Source of the DNA: an uncultured Lachnospiraceae bacterium
GTDB taxonomy: Bacteria > Bacillota_A > Clostridia > Lachnospirales > Lachnospiraceae
Direction of reading: 5' to 3'
Assembly: GCA_947178085.1 (NCBI GenBank)
Contig: CAMWWS010000002.1
Location: 1 to 34,424, forward strand
DNA: 34,424 bases
Position 1 is the stretch's first letter. Each line of letters begins with the position of its first letter. The position numbers and the translations under genes are program-made. The notes under the pieces are model-generated. The model was not told the origin of the DNA. It did no database searches and saw only the letters and a list, made by a program, of their open reading frames with translations. This document shows positions 8,906-17,939 of the stretch, piece by piece.

Positions 8906-8933
8906 AAGGCAAAGTCCGCCGGGACTTTGCCTT
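8906..8933. repeat. Perfect 12-bp hairpin between ftsH and uvrC
   Basis: AAGGCAAAGTCC (8906-8917) and GGACTTTGCCTT (8922-8933) are perfect inverted arms around the loop GCCG. It lies 10 bases past the ftsH stop, where a terminator would be expected. In the ftsH direction, however, the stem is followed by GTGTGTGC instead of a T-run, so termination may be partial and uvrC may be reached by read-through. On the plus strand the stem runs into TTTT. Confidence 0.7.
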
Positions 8934-8943
8934 TTCGCCTGCT

Positions 8944-11355
8944 CTATTTACTTACGTTATCTGATTCGTCTGTATTCGGCTGTTCCCGCTGCATCTGCAG
9001 TTGCTCCTGAACCTCAGACTGTCCCTGCTGCATCTGTGGCTGCTCCTGAACCTCCGGCTGCCCCTGCTGCATCTGTGGCTGCTCCTGAACCTCCGGCTGT
9101 CCCTGCTGTATCTGCTGCTGCATCGACAGGTTATCGGTCTCTTGTACAAGCGTCTGTGAAAAGTTTCCTAAATTACCGCTGTTTTGCATTGGCTCCTGCA
9201 TAGGATTGGCATGGGAAAATATTCCTTCATTCGGACGCCTCTCTTCCTGTGCCCTGAATGCCCCCTGTTGCTCCTGCCTCAGGTTATCCATGTAGGGCTG
9301 ATACCCCATTGAATTTACCGGTTCATCTTTGGGCGTATTCTTAATCTCGGCTTTATTTTCTTTCTTTTCCTTCTTATCTTTATTGTCGCCGCTCTCTTCA
9401 TCTTCTTTCGGTTCAGGAATTCCCTTCTCTTTCCGATAAATCTTCATGAATTCCTTACCGGTAATAGTCTCTTTTTCAATCAGATACGCAGCCAGCTTAT
9501 CCATTAATTCTCTATTTGACTTAAGCAGTTTCTTCGCCTGCTTATAACTGTCGTGCAGCATCTTCATAACTTCCGTATCGATATCCGCTGCGGTCACATC
9601 CGAACATGTGAGGGAAGCGCTTCCATCCAGATACTGGCTCTCTACCGTAGCAAGTCCCATCAGTCCAAATTTCTTACTCATACCGAATCTGGTAATCATG
9701 TTACGTGCAATGCTTGTAGCCTGCTCTATATCATTAGCTGCTCCTGTCGTTACAGTGTCAAATACAATTTCCTCCGCAGCTCGTCCCGCAAGCAGACCTA
9801 CCAGTCTGTCACGCAGCTCTGCTTCCGTATCCAGATATTTTTCCTCCTCAGGTACATGCATGACATAGCCAAGCGCACCCATGGTTCTCGGAACAATCGT
9901 AATTTTCTGCACCGGCTCCGAATTCTTTTGCAGGGCGCTTACAAGTGCATGTCCGACTTCATGGTAAGAAACAATCTTACGTTCTTCTTTACTCATAATG
10001 CGGTCTTTTTTCTCTTTTCCTACAAGCACCTGTTCTACCGCGTCAAAAAGGTCCTTCTGGCTGACGAATTCTCTTCCCATTTTGACTGCATTAATAGCAG
10101 CCTCGTTAATCATATTTGCAAGGTCGGAACCAACAGCGCCCGAAGTAGCGAGTGCAATTTCATCCAAATCCACAGTCTCATCCATCAATACATCCTTGGA
10201 ATGAACCTTCAATATTTCGACACGCCCTTTTAAATCAGGCTTATCCACTATAATTCTTCTATCAAAACGTCCCGGGCGCAGCAAGGCCTTATCCAATATT
10301 TCAGGACGGTTGGTCGCTGCCAGAATAATAATTCCCTTCTTTCCATCGAAACCATCCATCTCGGAAAGCAGCTGATTCAAAGTCTGCTCACGCTCTTCAT
10401 TTCCGCCGCCGTATTTTGAATCACGGCTTCTTCCTATTGCATCAATTTCATCGATAAATACGATACACGGCGCGTTTTTCTCTGCTTCTTTAAACAAGTC
10501 CCTGACACGGGAAGCTCCGACACCTACATACAGTTCAATAAAATCAGAGCCGGACAGAGAAAAGAACGGCACATGCGCTTCTCCTGCCACCGCTTTTGCA
10601 AGCAATGTTTTACCTGTTCCGGGAGGCCCGACTAAAAGCGCTCCTTTAGGCAGTCTCGCTCCTATCTTGGAATATTTTCCGGGATTGTGCAGGAAATCTA
10701 CCACCTCTACAAGTGATTCTTTAGCCTCATCTTCTCCTGCCACATCCTGAAAAGTTATCCCTGTCTCTTTTTGTACATATACCTTAGCATTACTCTTGCC
10801 AACCCCCATAGGACCTCCATTGCCCATCTTACGGAACAGAAGGCTGAGCAGTCCCCACATTAACAGGACAGGTAAGATATAGTATAACAAAATAGTAATT
10901 ATTATACTTGAACTGTCTGATACCTGCCTTTTTACCTCTATACCTTTCTGCAGCAGCCTCGCAGTCAGCGTTTCGTCGTCCTCCATTTTTCCGGTATAGT
11001 AGGTTGTAGTCGGGGTATAGTATGACAAAATTGAAATTGTCTGTCCATTCGCAACAGGATAAATGATAATTCTGTCGGAATCTACCACCACGCTTTTAAT
11101 TTCATTCTTATTTATCATATCTATGAATTCATTATAACTGATTTCCTGATTCGTTGAACCGGACATGAACTTCATAAACATGCTGATGCTGAACAAAGTA
11201 ATCAACGCCGCGATAAGGAGTATTATCAGACTTTGCTTTTTGGGGTTATTCCCATTATTTCCCGGACCACCTGAGCCGCCGTTATTCTCCGGCCCACGGT
11301 TCTGATTGTTACCATTATTATAATTACCATCATATTGGTTAAGGTTGTTATCCAT
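8944..11355 (-). CDS. ftsH: ATP-dependent zinc metalloprotease FtsH with a long repetitive tail
   Basis: Membrane-anchored hexameric AAA+ protease that degrades unfolded and regulatory proteins. An Asn/Gly-rich cytosolic N-terminus (residues 1-40) leads to membrane segment 1 (about 42-64), an extracytoplasmic domain (65-148) and membrane segment 2 (about 150-174). The AAA module has Walker A GPPGTGKT (243-250), Walker B IVFIDEIDAIG (298-308) and the second region of homology ending in RPGRFDRR. The zinc site is HEVGH (465-469). At 803 residues it is well above the usual 600-700: about 150 extra C-terminal residues are charged, then Gln/Pro/Glu-rich, with a 13-residue tandem repeat. The weak ribosome site is GAGGA about 12 bases before the ATG. 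A strong promoter lies upstream, divergent from pyrG. Confidence 0.96.
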   Translation of the reverse strand: MDNNLNQYDGNYNNGNNQNRGPENNGGSGGPGNNGNNPKKQSLIILLIAALITLFSISMFMKFMSGSTNQEISYNEFIDMINKNEIKSVVVDSDRIIIYPVANGQTISILSYYTPTTTYYTGKMEDDETLTARLLQKGIEVKRQVSDSSSIIITILLYYILPVLLMWGLLSLLFRKMGNGGPMGVGKSNAKVYVQKETGITFQDVAGEDEAKESLVEVVDFLHNPGKYSKIGARLPKGALLVGPPGTGKTLLAKAVAGEAHVPFFSLSGSDFIELYVGVGASRVRDLFKEAEKNAPCIVFIDEIDAIGRSRDSKYGGGNEEREQTLNQLLSEMDGFDGKKGIIILAATNRPEILDKALLRPGRFDRRIIVDKPDLKGRVEILKVHSKDVLMDETVDLDEIALATSGAVGSDLANMINEAAINAVKMGREFVSQKDLFDAVEQVLVGKEKKDRIMSKEERKIVSYHEVGHALVSALQKNSEPVQKITIVPRTMGALGYVMHVPEEEKYLDTEAELRDRLVGLLAGRAAEEIVFDTVTTGAANDIEQATSIARNMITRFGMSKKFGLMGLATVESQYLDGSASLTCSDVTAADIDTEVMKMLHDSYKQAKKLLKSNRELMDKLAAYLIEKETITGKEFMKIYRKEKGIPEPKEDEESGDNKDKKEKKENKAEIKNTPKDEPVNSMGYQPYMDNLRQEQQGAFRAQEERRPNEGIFSHANPMQEPMQNSGNLGNFSQTLVQETDNLSMQQQIQQGQPEVQEQPQMQQGQPEVQEQPQMQQGQSEVQEQLQMQREQPNTDESDNVSK
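8989..9127 (-). repeat. 39-bp tandem repeat in the 3' end of ftsH
   Basis: Three full 39-bp units (8989-9027, 9028-9066, 9067-9105) and a partial fourth encode the 13-residue period MQQGQPEVQEQPQ in the FtsH tail. Units two and three differ by one base, which indicates recent duplication; unit one has drifted more. The period is a multiple of three, so unit gain or loss keeps the frame. Confidence 0.9.
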
Positions 11356-11433
11356 TTACGGAGATGTCCTCGCTTTCTAATAGATGCGTCAGCCAGTGTA
11401 CTCTTCGGCTGCTTCTATTTTTCATCTATTCCT

Positions 11434-11462
11434 ATTATAGGGAACACTATTTTATAAATCAA
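11434..11462 (-). promoter_or_regulatory. ftsH promoter
   Basis: On the minus strand TTGATT (11462 to 11457) and a perfect TATAAT (11439 to 11434) are separated by 17 bases. This leaves a leader of about 70 bases before the ftsH ATG. The spacing and match are those of a vegetative sigma-A promoter. Confidence 0.65.
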
Positions 11463-11560
11463 TAAGAGAATTGTGAAATTATAGACACAAGTATAAAAGA
11501 TTTCTAAAGATTTTTCACAAATTTTTGCAATTTCAGTAGATTTTTCCTATGTACACATTG

Positions 11561-11566
11561 TATAAT
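11561..11566 (+). promoter_or_regulatory. Candidate pyrG -10 element
   Basis: A perfect TATAAT lies 32 bases before the pyrG ATG. No convincing -35 is present at 16-18 bases upstream. The leader would be only about 25 bases, too short for the CTP-responsive attenuator hairpin found before pyrG in Bacillus. The other bases between ftsH and pyrG (11356-11598) hold only the ftsH promoter and AT-rich sequence. Confidence 0.4.
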
Positions 11567-11598
11567 AGAAAAATAGATTTTCAGGTTGAGGAAGGAGC

Positions 11599-13224
11599 AT
11601 GGGCATTAAAATGGCAGTAAAGTATGTATTCGTAACAGGCGGTGTTGTTTCCGGTCTAGGTAAGGGAATTACAGCCGCATCTTTGGGAAGATTGTTAAAG
11701 GCGCGTGGCTACAAAGTAACCATGCAGAAATTTGATCCCTATATTAATATTGACCCCGGAACCATGAATCCTATTCAGCATGGAGAAGTTTTTGTTACGG
11801 AAGACGGTACGGAAACCGATTTGGACTTAGGCCATTATGAAAGATTCATTGATGAAAATCTGGACAAGAATTCTAATGTGACGACAGGTAAAGTATACTG
11901 GTCTGTCTTACAGAAGGAACGCCGCGGCGACTATGGCGGCGGAACCGTTCAGGTCATTCCTCATATTACCAATGAAATCAAAAGCCGTTTCTACCGCAAT
12001 TTTGTCGATGAAGAAACCAGAATTGCCATTATTGAGGTAGGAGGTACTGTGGGTGATATTGAAAGCCAGCCTTTCCTTGAATCTATCCGCCAGTTTCAGC
12101 ATGAAGTCGGCAGTGAAAATGCGATCCTGATTCATGTTACACTTATTCCTTATCTGAGGGCTTCTCAGGAAATGAAGACCAAGCCCACGCAGGCAAGCGT
12201 TAAAGAATTACAGGGAATGGGTATCCGTCCTGATATAATAGTATGCCGCAGCGAATATCCTCTGGAACAGGCATTAAAGGACAAGATAGCATTATTCTGT
12301 AATGTTCCGAGCAATCATGTATTACAGAATCTGGATGTGGAATATTTATATGAGGCACCGCTCACAATGGAAAAGGAACATCTGGCCCAGGTAGCCTGTG
12401 AATGTCTTAATCTGGAATGTCCTGAACCTGACCTTACCGACTGGATAGCTATGGTAGATTCTTTAAGGACGCCTACCGATGAGGTTACAGTCGCCCTGGT
12501 AGGCAAATATACACAGCTTCATGACGCATACATAAGCGTAGTGGAGGCATTAAAACATGGAGGAATTTCCAATCGCTGTGTTGTCAATATTAAGTGGGTA
12601 GACTCCGAAACCGTTACACCGGATAATGTAGCAGACATCTTAGGTGATGTAAACGGGCTTCTGGTTCCCGGAGGTTTTGGTGACAGAGGCATTGAAGGAA
12701 TGATTCATTCTATTCAATATGCGAGAGAGCACAAAATCCCTTATCTAGGTCTGTGTCTCGGAATGCAGTTATCCATTGTGGAATTTGCCAGGAATGTAAT
12801 CGGTTATAACGACGCTCACAGTATAGAGCTAAATCCTTCTACGACGCATCCTGTAATTGCTCTGATGCCTGACCAGAACGGTGTGGAAGATATCGGCGGA
12901 ACATTAAGACTTGGTTCATATCCATGTATTTTGAACGAAACTTCAAAAGCATATGAGCTATATGGAGAAAAAACCATAAACGAAAGGCACAGGCATCGCT
13001 ACGAAGTCAACAATGATTACCGCAATGTTCTGACCGAATACGGTATGAAACTCTCAGGTCTTTCTCCGGACGGGCGCATTGTCGAAATGTGCGAACTGCC
13101 TGAGCATCCGTTCTTCCTTGCAACACAGGCGCATCCGGAATTAAAATCCAGACCGAACAGACCTCACCCGCTGTTCAGAGGATTTGTAAATGCAGCTTTG
13201 GAATACAAGAATAAAAATAAATAA
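11599..13224 (+). CDS. pyrG: CTP synthase
   Basis: Converts UTP to CTP using ATP and ammonia from glutamine, the last step of pyrimidine nucleotide synthesis; cytosolic, tetrameric. The N-terminal synthetase domain opens with [17 protein letters not shown] (P-loop), followed by [16 protein letters not shown]. The C-terminal class I glutamine amidotransferase domain has [11 protein letters not shown], the nucleophile cysteine in LGLCLGMQL, and the His/Glu pair in AHPELKSRP. The 541-residue length is normal. The ATG at 11599 has GAGG at 7 bases and GGAG at only 1 base; the ATG at 11611 gives the usual family start MAVKYVF and may be the real one. It is monocistronic: divergent from ftsH and closed by a strong terminator. 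Confidence 0.97.
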   Translation: MGIKMAVKYVFVTGGVVSGLGKGITAASLGRLLKARGYKVTMQKFDPYINIDPGTMNPIQHGEVFVTEDGTETDLDLGHYERFIDENLDKNSNVTTGKVYWSVLQKERRGDYGGGTVQVIPHITNEIKSRFYRNFVDEETRIAIIEVGGTVGDIESQPFLESIRQFQHEVGSENAILIHVTLIPYLRASQEMKTKPTQASVKELQGMGIRPDIIVCRSEYPLEQALKDKIALFCNVPSNHVLQNLDVEYLYEAPLTMEKEHLAQVACECLNLECPEPDLTDWIAMVDSLRTPTDEVTVALVGKYTQLHDAYISVVEALKHGGISNRCVVNIKWVDSETVTPDNVADILGDVNGLLVPGGFGDRGIEGMIHSIQYAREHKIPYLGLCLGMQLSIVEFARNVIGYNDAHSIELNPSTTHPVIALMPDQNGVEDIGGTLRLGSYPCILNETSKAYELYGEKTINERHRHRYEVNNDYRNVLTEYGMKLSGLSPDGRIVEMCELPEHPFFLATQAHPELKSRPNRPHPLFRGFVNAALEYKNKNK

Positions 13225-13228
13225 TTTT

Positions 13229-13262
13229 AAGGACGTCCCGCAAAAGCGTGGCGTCCTTTTTT
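13229..13262 (+). terminator. Terminator after pyrG, probably bidirectional
   Basis: AAGGACG pairs with CGTCCTT, and the stem continues as TCCCGC against GCGTGG with one mismatch and a G-T pair around AAAA. The stem ends in a run of six T. It starts 5 bases after the pyrG stop. On the other strand the arm is followed by TTAAAATTATTT, so it may also stop transcripts from the convergent ABC exporter genes. Confidence 0.85.
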
Positions 13263-13282
13263 AAATTATATAGCTTTACTAA

Positions 13283-15187
13283 CTATCCCGCAATAGAATT
13301 TCCGGTATATAACTGATAATATTTACCCTTCGCTTCAATCAGCTCATCATGAGTACCGCGCTCAATAATCTTTCCATGTTCAAGCACCATGATACAATCG
13401 CTGTTTCTTACCGTAGACAATCTATGGGCAATCACAAAAGTCGTTCTTCCCTTCATAAGCTTATCCATACCATCCTGCACAATCTTTTCGGTACGGGTAT
13501 CGATTGAGCTTGTTGCTTCGTCCAGTATAAGTGCAGGAGGATTGGCAATCGCCGCCCTTGCTATTGCAAGAAGCTGTCTTTGTCCCTGACTTAAATTAGC
13601 TCCGTCTCCAGTCAGAAGTGTATTGTAACCTGCCGGAAGCCGTTCTATAAACTCATGTGCGTTAGCAAGTTTTGCTGCTGCTATAACCTCCTCATCCGTA
13701 GCGTCCAGCTTTCCATAACGGATATTTTCCATTACAGTAGCAGTAAACAGATGCGTATCCTGCAGAACTATACCCAGCGAACGCCGAAGCTCCGCCTTCT
13801 TAATCTTATTTATATTAATGGAATCATACCGTATCTTACCATCCTGTATGTCATAAAAACGGTTAATCAGATTGGTAATCGTAGTTTTACCGGCTCCTGT
13901 CGAACCAACGAATGCAATCTTCTGTCCGGGCTTGGCATACATTACGATATTATGAAGTATCATCTTATCATCCGTATATCCGAAATCCACATCATCAAAC
14001 TCAACCATGCCTTCCAGCTTCTGGTATGTCGTCGTATTACTGTCTTTATGGAAATGTTTCCATGCCCACATACCGGTATGCTCATCCGTTTCGACAATTT
14101 CTCCGTTTACCTCTTTTGCATTGACAAGGGTAACATATCCGTCATCTACTTCCGGAGTTTCATCCATCAGCTTAAATACTCTGTCTGCTCCTGCAAGCGC
14201 CATGACAATAGAGTTAAACTGCATACTTACCTGATTAATCGGCATATTGAAGCTCCTGTTAAAAGTCAGAAAGCTTGCCAGCTTACCAAGAGTCAGACCG
14301 CCGACATTTCCGATCGCCAATGCTCCTCCGACCATTGCACACACTACATAACTTAAGTTTCCAAGCTGTGCGTTAATAGGTCCAAGCATATTTCCAAACT
14401 GGTTCGCATTATAAGCATTGTCAAACAGCTCGTCGTTTAATTCATTAAAGCGCCTGATGCTTTCCTCTTCATGACAGAATACCTTTACAACCTTCTGTCC
14501 TTCCATCATTTCCTCTACATATCCGTTTACTGCACCTATTGCCTTTTGCTGTGACATGAAGTATCTTCCGGACAATCCGGTAGCTTTTTTAGTAACAAAT
14601 AACACAAGCATTACCATTATCAGGGTTACCACGGTAAGCGGTACGCTTAATACAATCATACTGATAAAAACGCTGACAATTGTAATGGCGCTGTTAAGAC
14701 ATTGCGGTATACTCTGGCTTATCATCTGCCTCAGCGTATCAATATCATTGGTATAGCAGGACATGATATCACCATGCGCATGGGTATCAAAATATTTTAT
14801 AGGAAGGGTTTCCATATTATTGAACATATCGTTTCTGATATTTCTCATTGTTCCCTGACTGACATTTATCATAATACGATTATATGCATAGGATGACGCC
14901 GCTCCCAGAGCATAAAAACATGCAACTCTCATAATCGCCTGTGCAAGCCCCGAAAAATCAGGATTATCACTGCCAAGCAACGGAACAATATATCCGTCAA
15001 TCAAAGTCTGCGTAAACAAAGTTCCCTGTATATTGCAGAGTACTCCCGCAAAAATACAAATTACTACTATAATTACATGCGGCGTGTAATTTTTTAATAC
15101 ATATCCCATCAGACGCTTAAAAAGTTTTCCCGGATTTTCAATCTTAGGCCTAGCGCCTCTTGGTCCTCTTCCCATTGGTCCCGGCAT
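13283..15187 (-). CDS. ABC exporter half-transporter with canonical ATP site (BmrD/TM288-like)
   Basis: Membrane ATPase-permease of the multidrug/lipid exporter type, expected to pair with the product of the gene just upstream. The 634 residues hold an N-terminal six-helix membrane domain (about 30-330) and a C-terminal ATPase. Walker A is GSTGAGKT at 428-435, the signature LSQGQRQ at 532-538, Walker B ALILDE with the catalytic Glu557, and the H-loop His588 in IAHRLS. Between the domains is an unusual insert of about 45 residues (345-390) that includes TGMWAWKHFHKD. The ATG overlaps the partner's stop codon by one base (TAATG), so translation is coupled. The substrate cannot be told from sequence. 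Confidence 0.9.
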   Translation of the reverse strand: MPGPMGRGPRGARPKIENPGKLFKRLMGYVLKNYTPHVIIVVICIFAGVLCNIQGTLFTQTLIDGYIVPLLGSDNPDFSGLAQAIMRVACFYALGAASSYAYNRIMINVSQGTMRNIRNDMFNNMETLPIKYFDTHAHGDIMSCYTNDIDTLRQMISQSIPQCLNSAITIVSVFISMIVLSVPLTVVTLIMVMLVLFVTKKATGLSGRYFMSQQKAIGAVNGYVEEMMEGQKVVKVFCHEEESIRRFNELNDELFDNAYNANQFGNMLGPINAQLGNLSYVVCAMVGGALAIGNVGGLTLGKLASFLTFNRSFNMPINQVSMQFNSIVMALAGADRVFKLMDETPEVDDGYVTLVNAKEVNGEIVETDEHTGMWAWKHFHKDSNTTTYQKLEGMVEFDDVDFGYTDDKMILHNIVMYAKPGQKIAFVGSTGAGKTTITNLINRFYDIQDGKIRYDSININKIKKAELRRSLGIVLQDTHLFTATVMENIRYGKLDATDEEVIAAAKLANAHEFIERLPAGYNTLLTGDGANLSQGQRQLLAIARAAIANPPALILDEATSSIDTRTEKIVQDGMDKLMKGRTTFVIAHRLSTVRNSDCIMVLEHGKIIERGTHDELIEAKGKYYQLYTGNSIAG

Positions 15188-16935
15188 TACAGGTCACCTC
15201 CATTCTGATCGAAGTCAGCATTTCCACCGGTCTGCGACTCAAATACTTCGCGGTATATCGGACTTGTTTCCAGCAGTTCAGCATGTGTGCCAAACGCAGT
15301 CACTTCACCGTTGTCCATGACAATGATCCTGTCTGCATTCTGTACACTGCTGACTCTCTGTGCAATTATCAGCTTTGTTGTATCGGGTATCTCTTCTGCA
15401 AACGCTTTTCTGATTTTTGCATCTGTAGCGGTATCGACCGCGCTTGTACTGTCATCCAGTATCAATATCTTAGGTTTTTTCAAAAGTGCCCTTGCTATAC
15501 AAAGCCTCTGCTTCTGACCACCTGAAACATTGGTTCCGCCCTGCTCTATATGAGTGTTATACTTTTCGGGCATATTCTGTATAAACTCATCCGCGCAGGC
15601 AAGCTTACACGCCCTTATACATTCTTCTTCCGTAGCTTCCTTATCCCCCCATCTTAAGTTTTCAAGGATAGTTCCGCTAAACAGGACATTCTTCTGCAAT
15701 ACGACGGATACCTGATTCCTCAGTGCCTCCATATCATATTTTCTGACATCAAGACCTCCTACCAGAATCTCACCCGAAGTTACATCATAGAGACGGCTTA
15801 TCAGGTTGACAAGGCTTGATTTCGCGCTTCCCGTACCGCCGATAATTCCGATTGTTTCACCGGACTTTATATCAAGATTAATATTCTTTAACACCGGCTT
15901 TCCTGACTTATTGTAAGCAAAATCGACATTTCTGAAGCTTATGCTTCCATCCTTTACTTCAAATACCGGATTTTCGGGATTGTGAAGATCTGACTTTTCT
16001 TCCAATACTTCTGCAATACGTTTTGCACTCGCATAGCTCATGGTCAGCATTACGAAAATCATGGATATCATCATTAGATTCATAAGTATGTTCATGCAAT
16101 ATGTAAGCAGACTCATCATTTCGCCGGTAGTCAGCCCTCCGGCAACGATCATTTTGGCTCCGAACCATGAAATCAATAATATACAGGTATACACGGTAGC
16201 CTGCATCAGCGGCATATTCATAACTACCAGTTTTTCCGCACGCAGAAACATATTATAAATATTGCTGTTTGCCTTTTGGAATTTATCGGTTTCATAGTCT
16301 TCCCGCACATATGCCTTAACTACCCGGATTGCAGATACGTTTTCCTGTACGCTTGAGTTAAGTTCGTCATATTTTTCAAATACCTGCCGGAAATGTTTCG
16401 TAGCTCTTGGTATTATCATTGAAATGCAGCAGGCAAGGAACACGACTGCAACAAGATAAATAGACGCAAGTCTGGCATTAATAGTGAACGCCATTACCAT
16501 AGCAATAATCATGGATGCCGGTGCGCGCATCGCCATTCTGAGTATCATCTGATAAGAATTCTGCATATTGGTCACATCAGTTGTAAGTCTCGTAATCAGA
16601 CTTGATGTAGAATATTTATCAATGTTTGAAAACGAATAAGTCTGAATGTTTTCAAACATTGCTTTTCTTAAGTTTCTGGCAAAGCCTGTTGATGCTCTTG
16701 CTCCATACTTTGCTCCCATAATTCCGCCCCACAGCCCAATCAGCGCTGTTATGACCATAAGCGCTCCGATTGTATATATGTGCTTCATATTTCCCATATT
16801 CACACCGTCGTCAATTATGGAAGCCATCAACATAGGAATAATCATTTCCATTATGACTTCCACGATCATGAAAATAGGTGTAAGAATGGAATCCTTTTTA
16901 AACTCCTTTATTTGTGCACCTAACACTTTTAGCAT
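15187..16935 (-). CDS. ABC exporter half-transporter with degenerate ATP site (BmrC/TM287-like)
   Basis: Partner subunit of a heterodimeric exporter. The 582 residues hold a membrane domain (about 15-310) and an ATPase domain. Walker A reads GGTGSAKS (366-373), with Ala371 where glycine is usual. The signature VSGGQKQR at about 470-477 is intact. Walker B ends LILDD, so the catalytic Glu is Asp495, and the H-loop His is Gln526 in IIAQRVSS. Asp and Gln at these two places mark the non-hydrolysing half of heterodimeric exporters such as TM287/288 and BmrCD, so this is specialisation and not decay. A good promoter lies upstream. No MarR-type regulator is next to it, although such exporters often have one. 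Confidence 0.9.
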   Translation of the reverse strand: MLKVLGAQIKEFKKDSILTPIFMIVEVIMEMIIPMLMASIIDDGVNMGNMKHIYTIGALMVITALIGLWGGIMGAKYGARASTGFARNLRKAMFENIQTYSFSNIDKYSTSSLITRLTTDVTNMQNSYQMILRMAMRAPASMIIAMVMAFTINARLASIYLVAVVFLACCISMIIPRATKHFRQVFEKYDELNSSVQENVSAIRVVKAYVREDYETDKFQKANSNIYNMFLRAEKLVVMNMPLMQATVYTCILLISWFGAKMIVAGGLTTGEMMSLLTYCMNILMNLMMISMIFVMLTMSYASAKRIAEVLEEKSDLHNPENPVFEVKDGSISFRNVDFAYNKSGKPVLKNINLDIKSGETIGIIGGTGSAKSSLVNLISRLYDVTSGEILVGGLDVRKYDMEALRNQVSVVLQKNVLFSGTILENLRWGDKEATEEECIRACKLACADEFIQNMPEKYNTHIEQGGTNVSGGQKQRLCIARALLKKPKILILDDSTSAVDTATDAKIRKAFAEEIPDTTKLIIAQRVSSVQNADRIIVMDNGEVTAFGTHAELLETSPIYREVFESQTGGNADFDQNGGDL

Positions 16936-16972
16936 ATTTTCACCCTTTCCGCCTACAAATAGTACTCATTAC

Positions 16973-17001
16973 ATTTTATCCCTCGTCAGATTAATATGCA
17001 A
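16973..17001 (-). promoter_or_regulatory. Promoter of the heterodimeric ABC exporter
   Basis: On the minus strand TTGCAT (17001 to 16996), 17 bases, then TAAAAT (16978 to 16973). It lies about 38 bases before the ATG at 16935. Spacing and hexamers fit sigma-A. Confidence 0.55.
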
Positions 17002-17070
17002 TAAATATTCTATAAATTTTTACCGGCTTCATACCATATCCGGTACATTGCTTCGGCTTTATAATAATGC

Positions 17071-17099
17071 TTTTCAACCCAATTCATTTATGATACAAT
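17071..17099 (+). promoter_or_regulatory. Promoter of the lone binding-protein gene
   Basis: TTTTCA (17071-17076), 17 bases, TACAAT (17094-17099), with an extended -10 TG at 17091-17092. The leader is about 50 bases and includes AATCC(AGGA)GGATT (17139-17152), a small hairpin that would hold the AGGAGG ribosome site. Confidence 0.5.
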
Positions 17100-17155
17100 A
17101 AGCTCAGGCTAAGCGGACAAATATATCTTTAGATGGATAATCCAGGAGGATTCCT

Positions 17156-17920
17156 ATGAAAAAAACTGTAAAATGCGCAGCATTATTGCTTATTATGATT
17201 GCACTTATATCCACTCTCACTGCATGCGGGAAAAAAGACGGCGGCACGCTTACATTCGGTACAAGTTCAGACTTTCCGCCTTTCGAATTTATAACTGACA
17301 ACGGTATAATCGACCAATATGACGGTATTGATATAGCTATTGCCAAACAGATTGCAGATGAAAGCGGTATGACGGCCACCATTGTTGATATGGAATTCGA
17401 AGCTCTGTTAGACGCGCTGCAGAACGATCAGATTGATGTGGTAATCGCCGGTATGACTGTGTCAGACGAAAGGTTGGAACAAGCTGATTTTTCCATACCT
17501 TACTATACTGCCACCCAAGTTATGATTGTAAAGGAAGATTCCAGAATATTCACGGCTTCCGACATTAAGGATAAGAGAATCTGCGTAATACAGGGCTACA
17601 CCGGGGAAAGCTGCTTAAGCAACATGGGTTATTTTTATGCATCATACCCAAGCGGAACAGATGTCATTACGAAACTGTTAAACGGCGATTGCGACGTGTT
17701 TGTAATCGATTCAGTGACTGCCAGGAAGTATGTGCAGGATAATCCCGGACTTAAGATTGTAGAAGACCCTGATGCTTTTGAGTCTGAGGAATATGCTATT
17801 GCGGTTAAGAAAGGGAACACAGAGCTGCTCGACAAGATTAATACGATAATAGAAGCCAGAATTGAAGACGGCACAATTGCAGATCTGGGTATTAAATATA
17901 CAGGGGCTGATTCAGAATAA
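17156..17920 (+). CDS. Amino-acid-type ABC substrate-binding lipoprotein, no transporter partners nearby
   Basis: Periplasmic-binding-protein-type II fold of family 3, which captures polar amino acids outside the membrane for an ABC importer. The 254 residues start with a lipoprotein signal peptide (MKKTVKCAALLLIMIALIST) and lipobox LTAC, so it is anchored at about Cys24. Family features are GTSSDFPPFEF, YDGIDIAIAKQIAD and VVIAGMTVSDERLEQADFS. AGGAGG lies 7 bases before the ATG. It has its own promoter and no permease or ATPase gene beside it. It may feed a transporter encoded elsewhere, perhaps that at 32621-34089, or serve as a sensor. The ligand is unknown. Confidence 0.9.
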   Translation: MKKTVKCAALLLIMIALISTLTACGKKDGGTLTFGTSSDFPPFEFITDNGIIDQYDGIDIAIAKQIADESGMTATIVDMEFEALLDALQNDQIDVVIAGMTVSDERLEQADFSIPYYTATQVMIVKEDSRIFTASDIKDKRICVIQGYTGESCLSNMGYFYASYPSGTDVITKLLNGDCDVFVIDSVTARKYVQDNPGLKIVEDPDAFESEEYAIAVKKGNTELLDKINTIIEARIEDGTIADLGIKYTGADSE

Positions 17921-17939
17921 AAACAGTTTCGCAAGGTAC

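Noticed and set aside
8952..9149. Minus-strand frame of 65 Arg/Ser-rich codons inside ftsH
   Set aside because: It is the out-of-frame reading of the 39-bp repeat in the FtsH tail; the repeat keeps alternative frames open.
9553..10233. Plus-strand frame of 226 codons opposite ftsH
   Set aside because: Antisense shadow of a strongly conserved gene, with no domain and no ribosome site of note.
11567..11598. CTP-dependent attenuator before pyrG, as in Bacillus
   Set aside because: The likely leader is about 25 bases and has no terminator hairpin or initial G-run.
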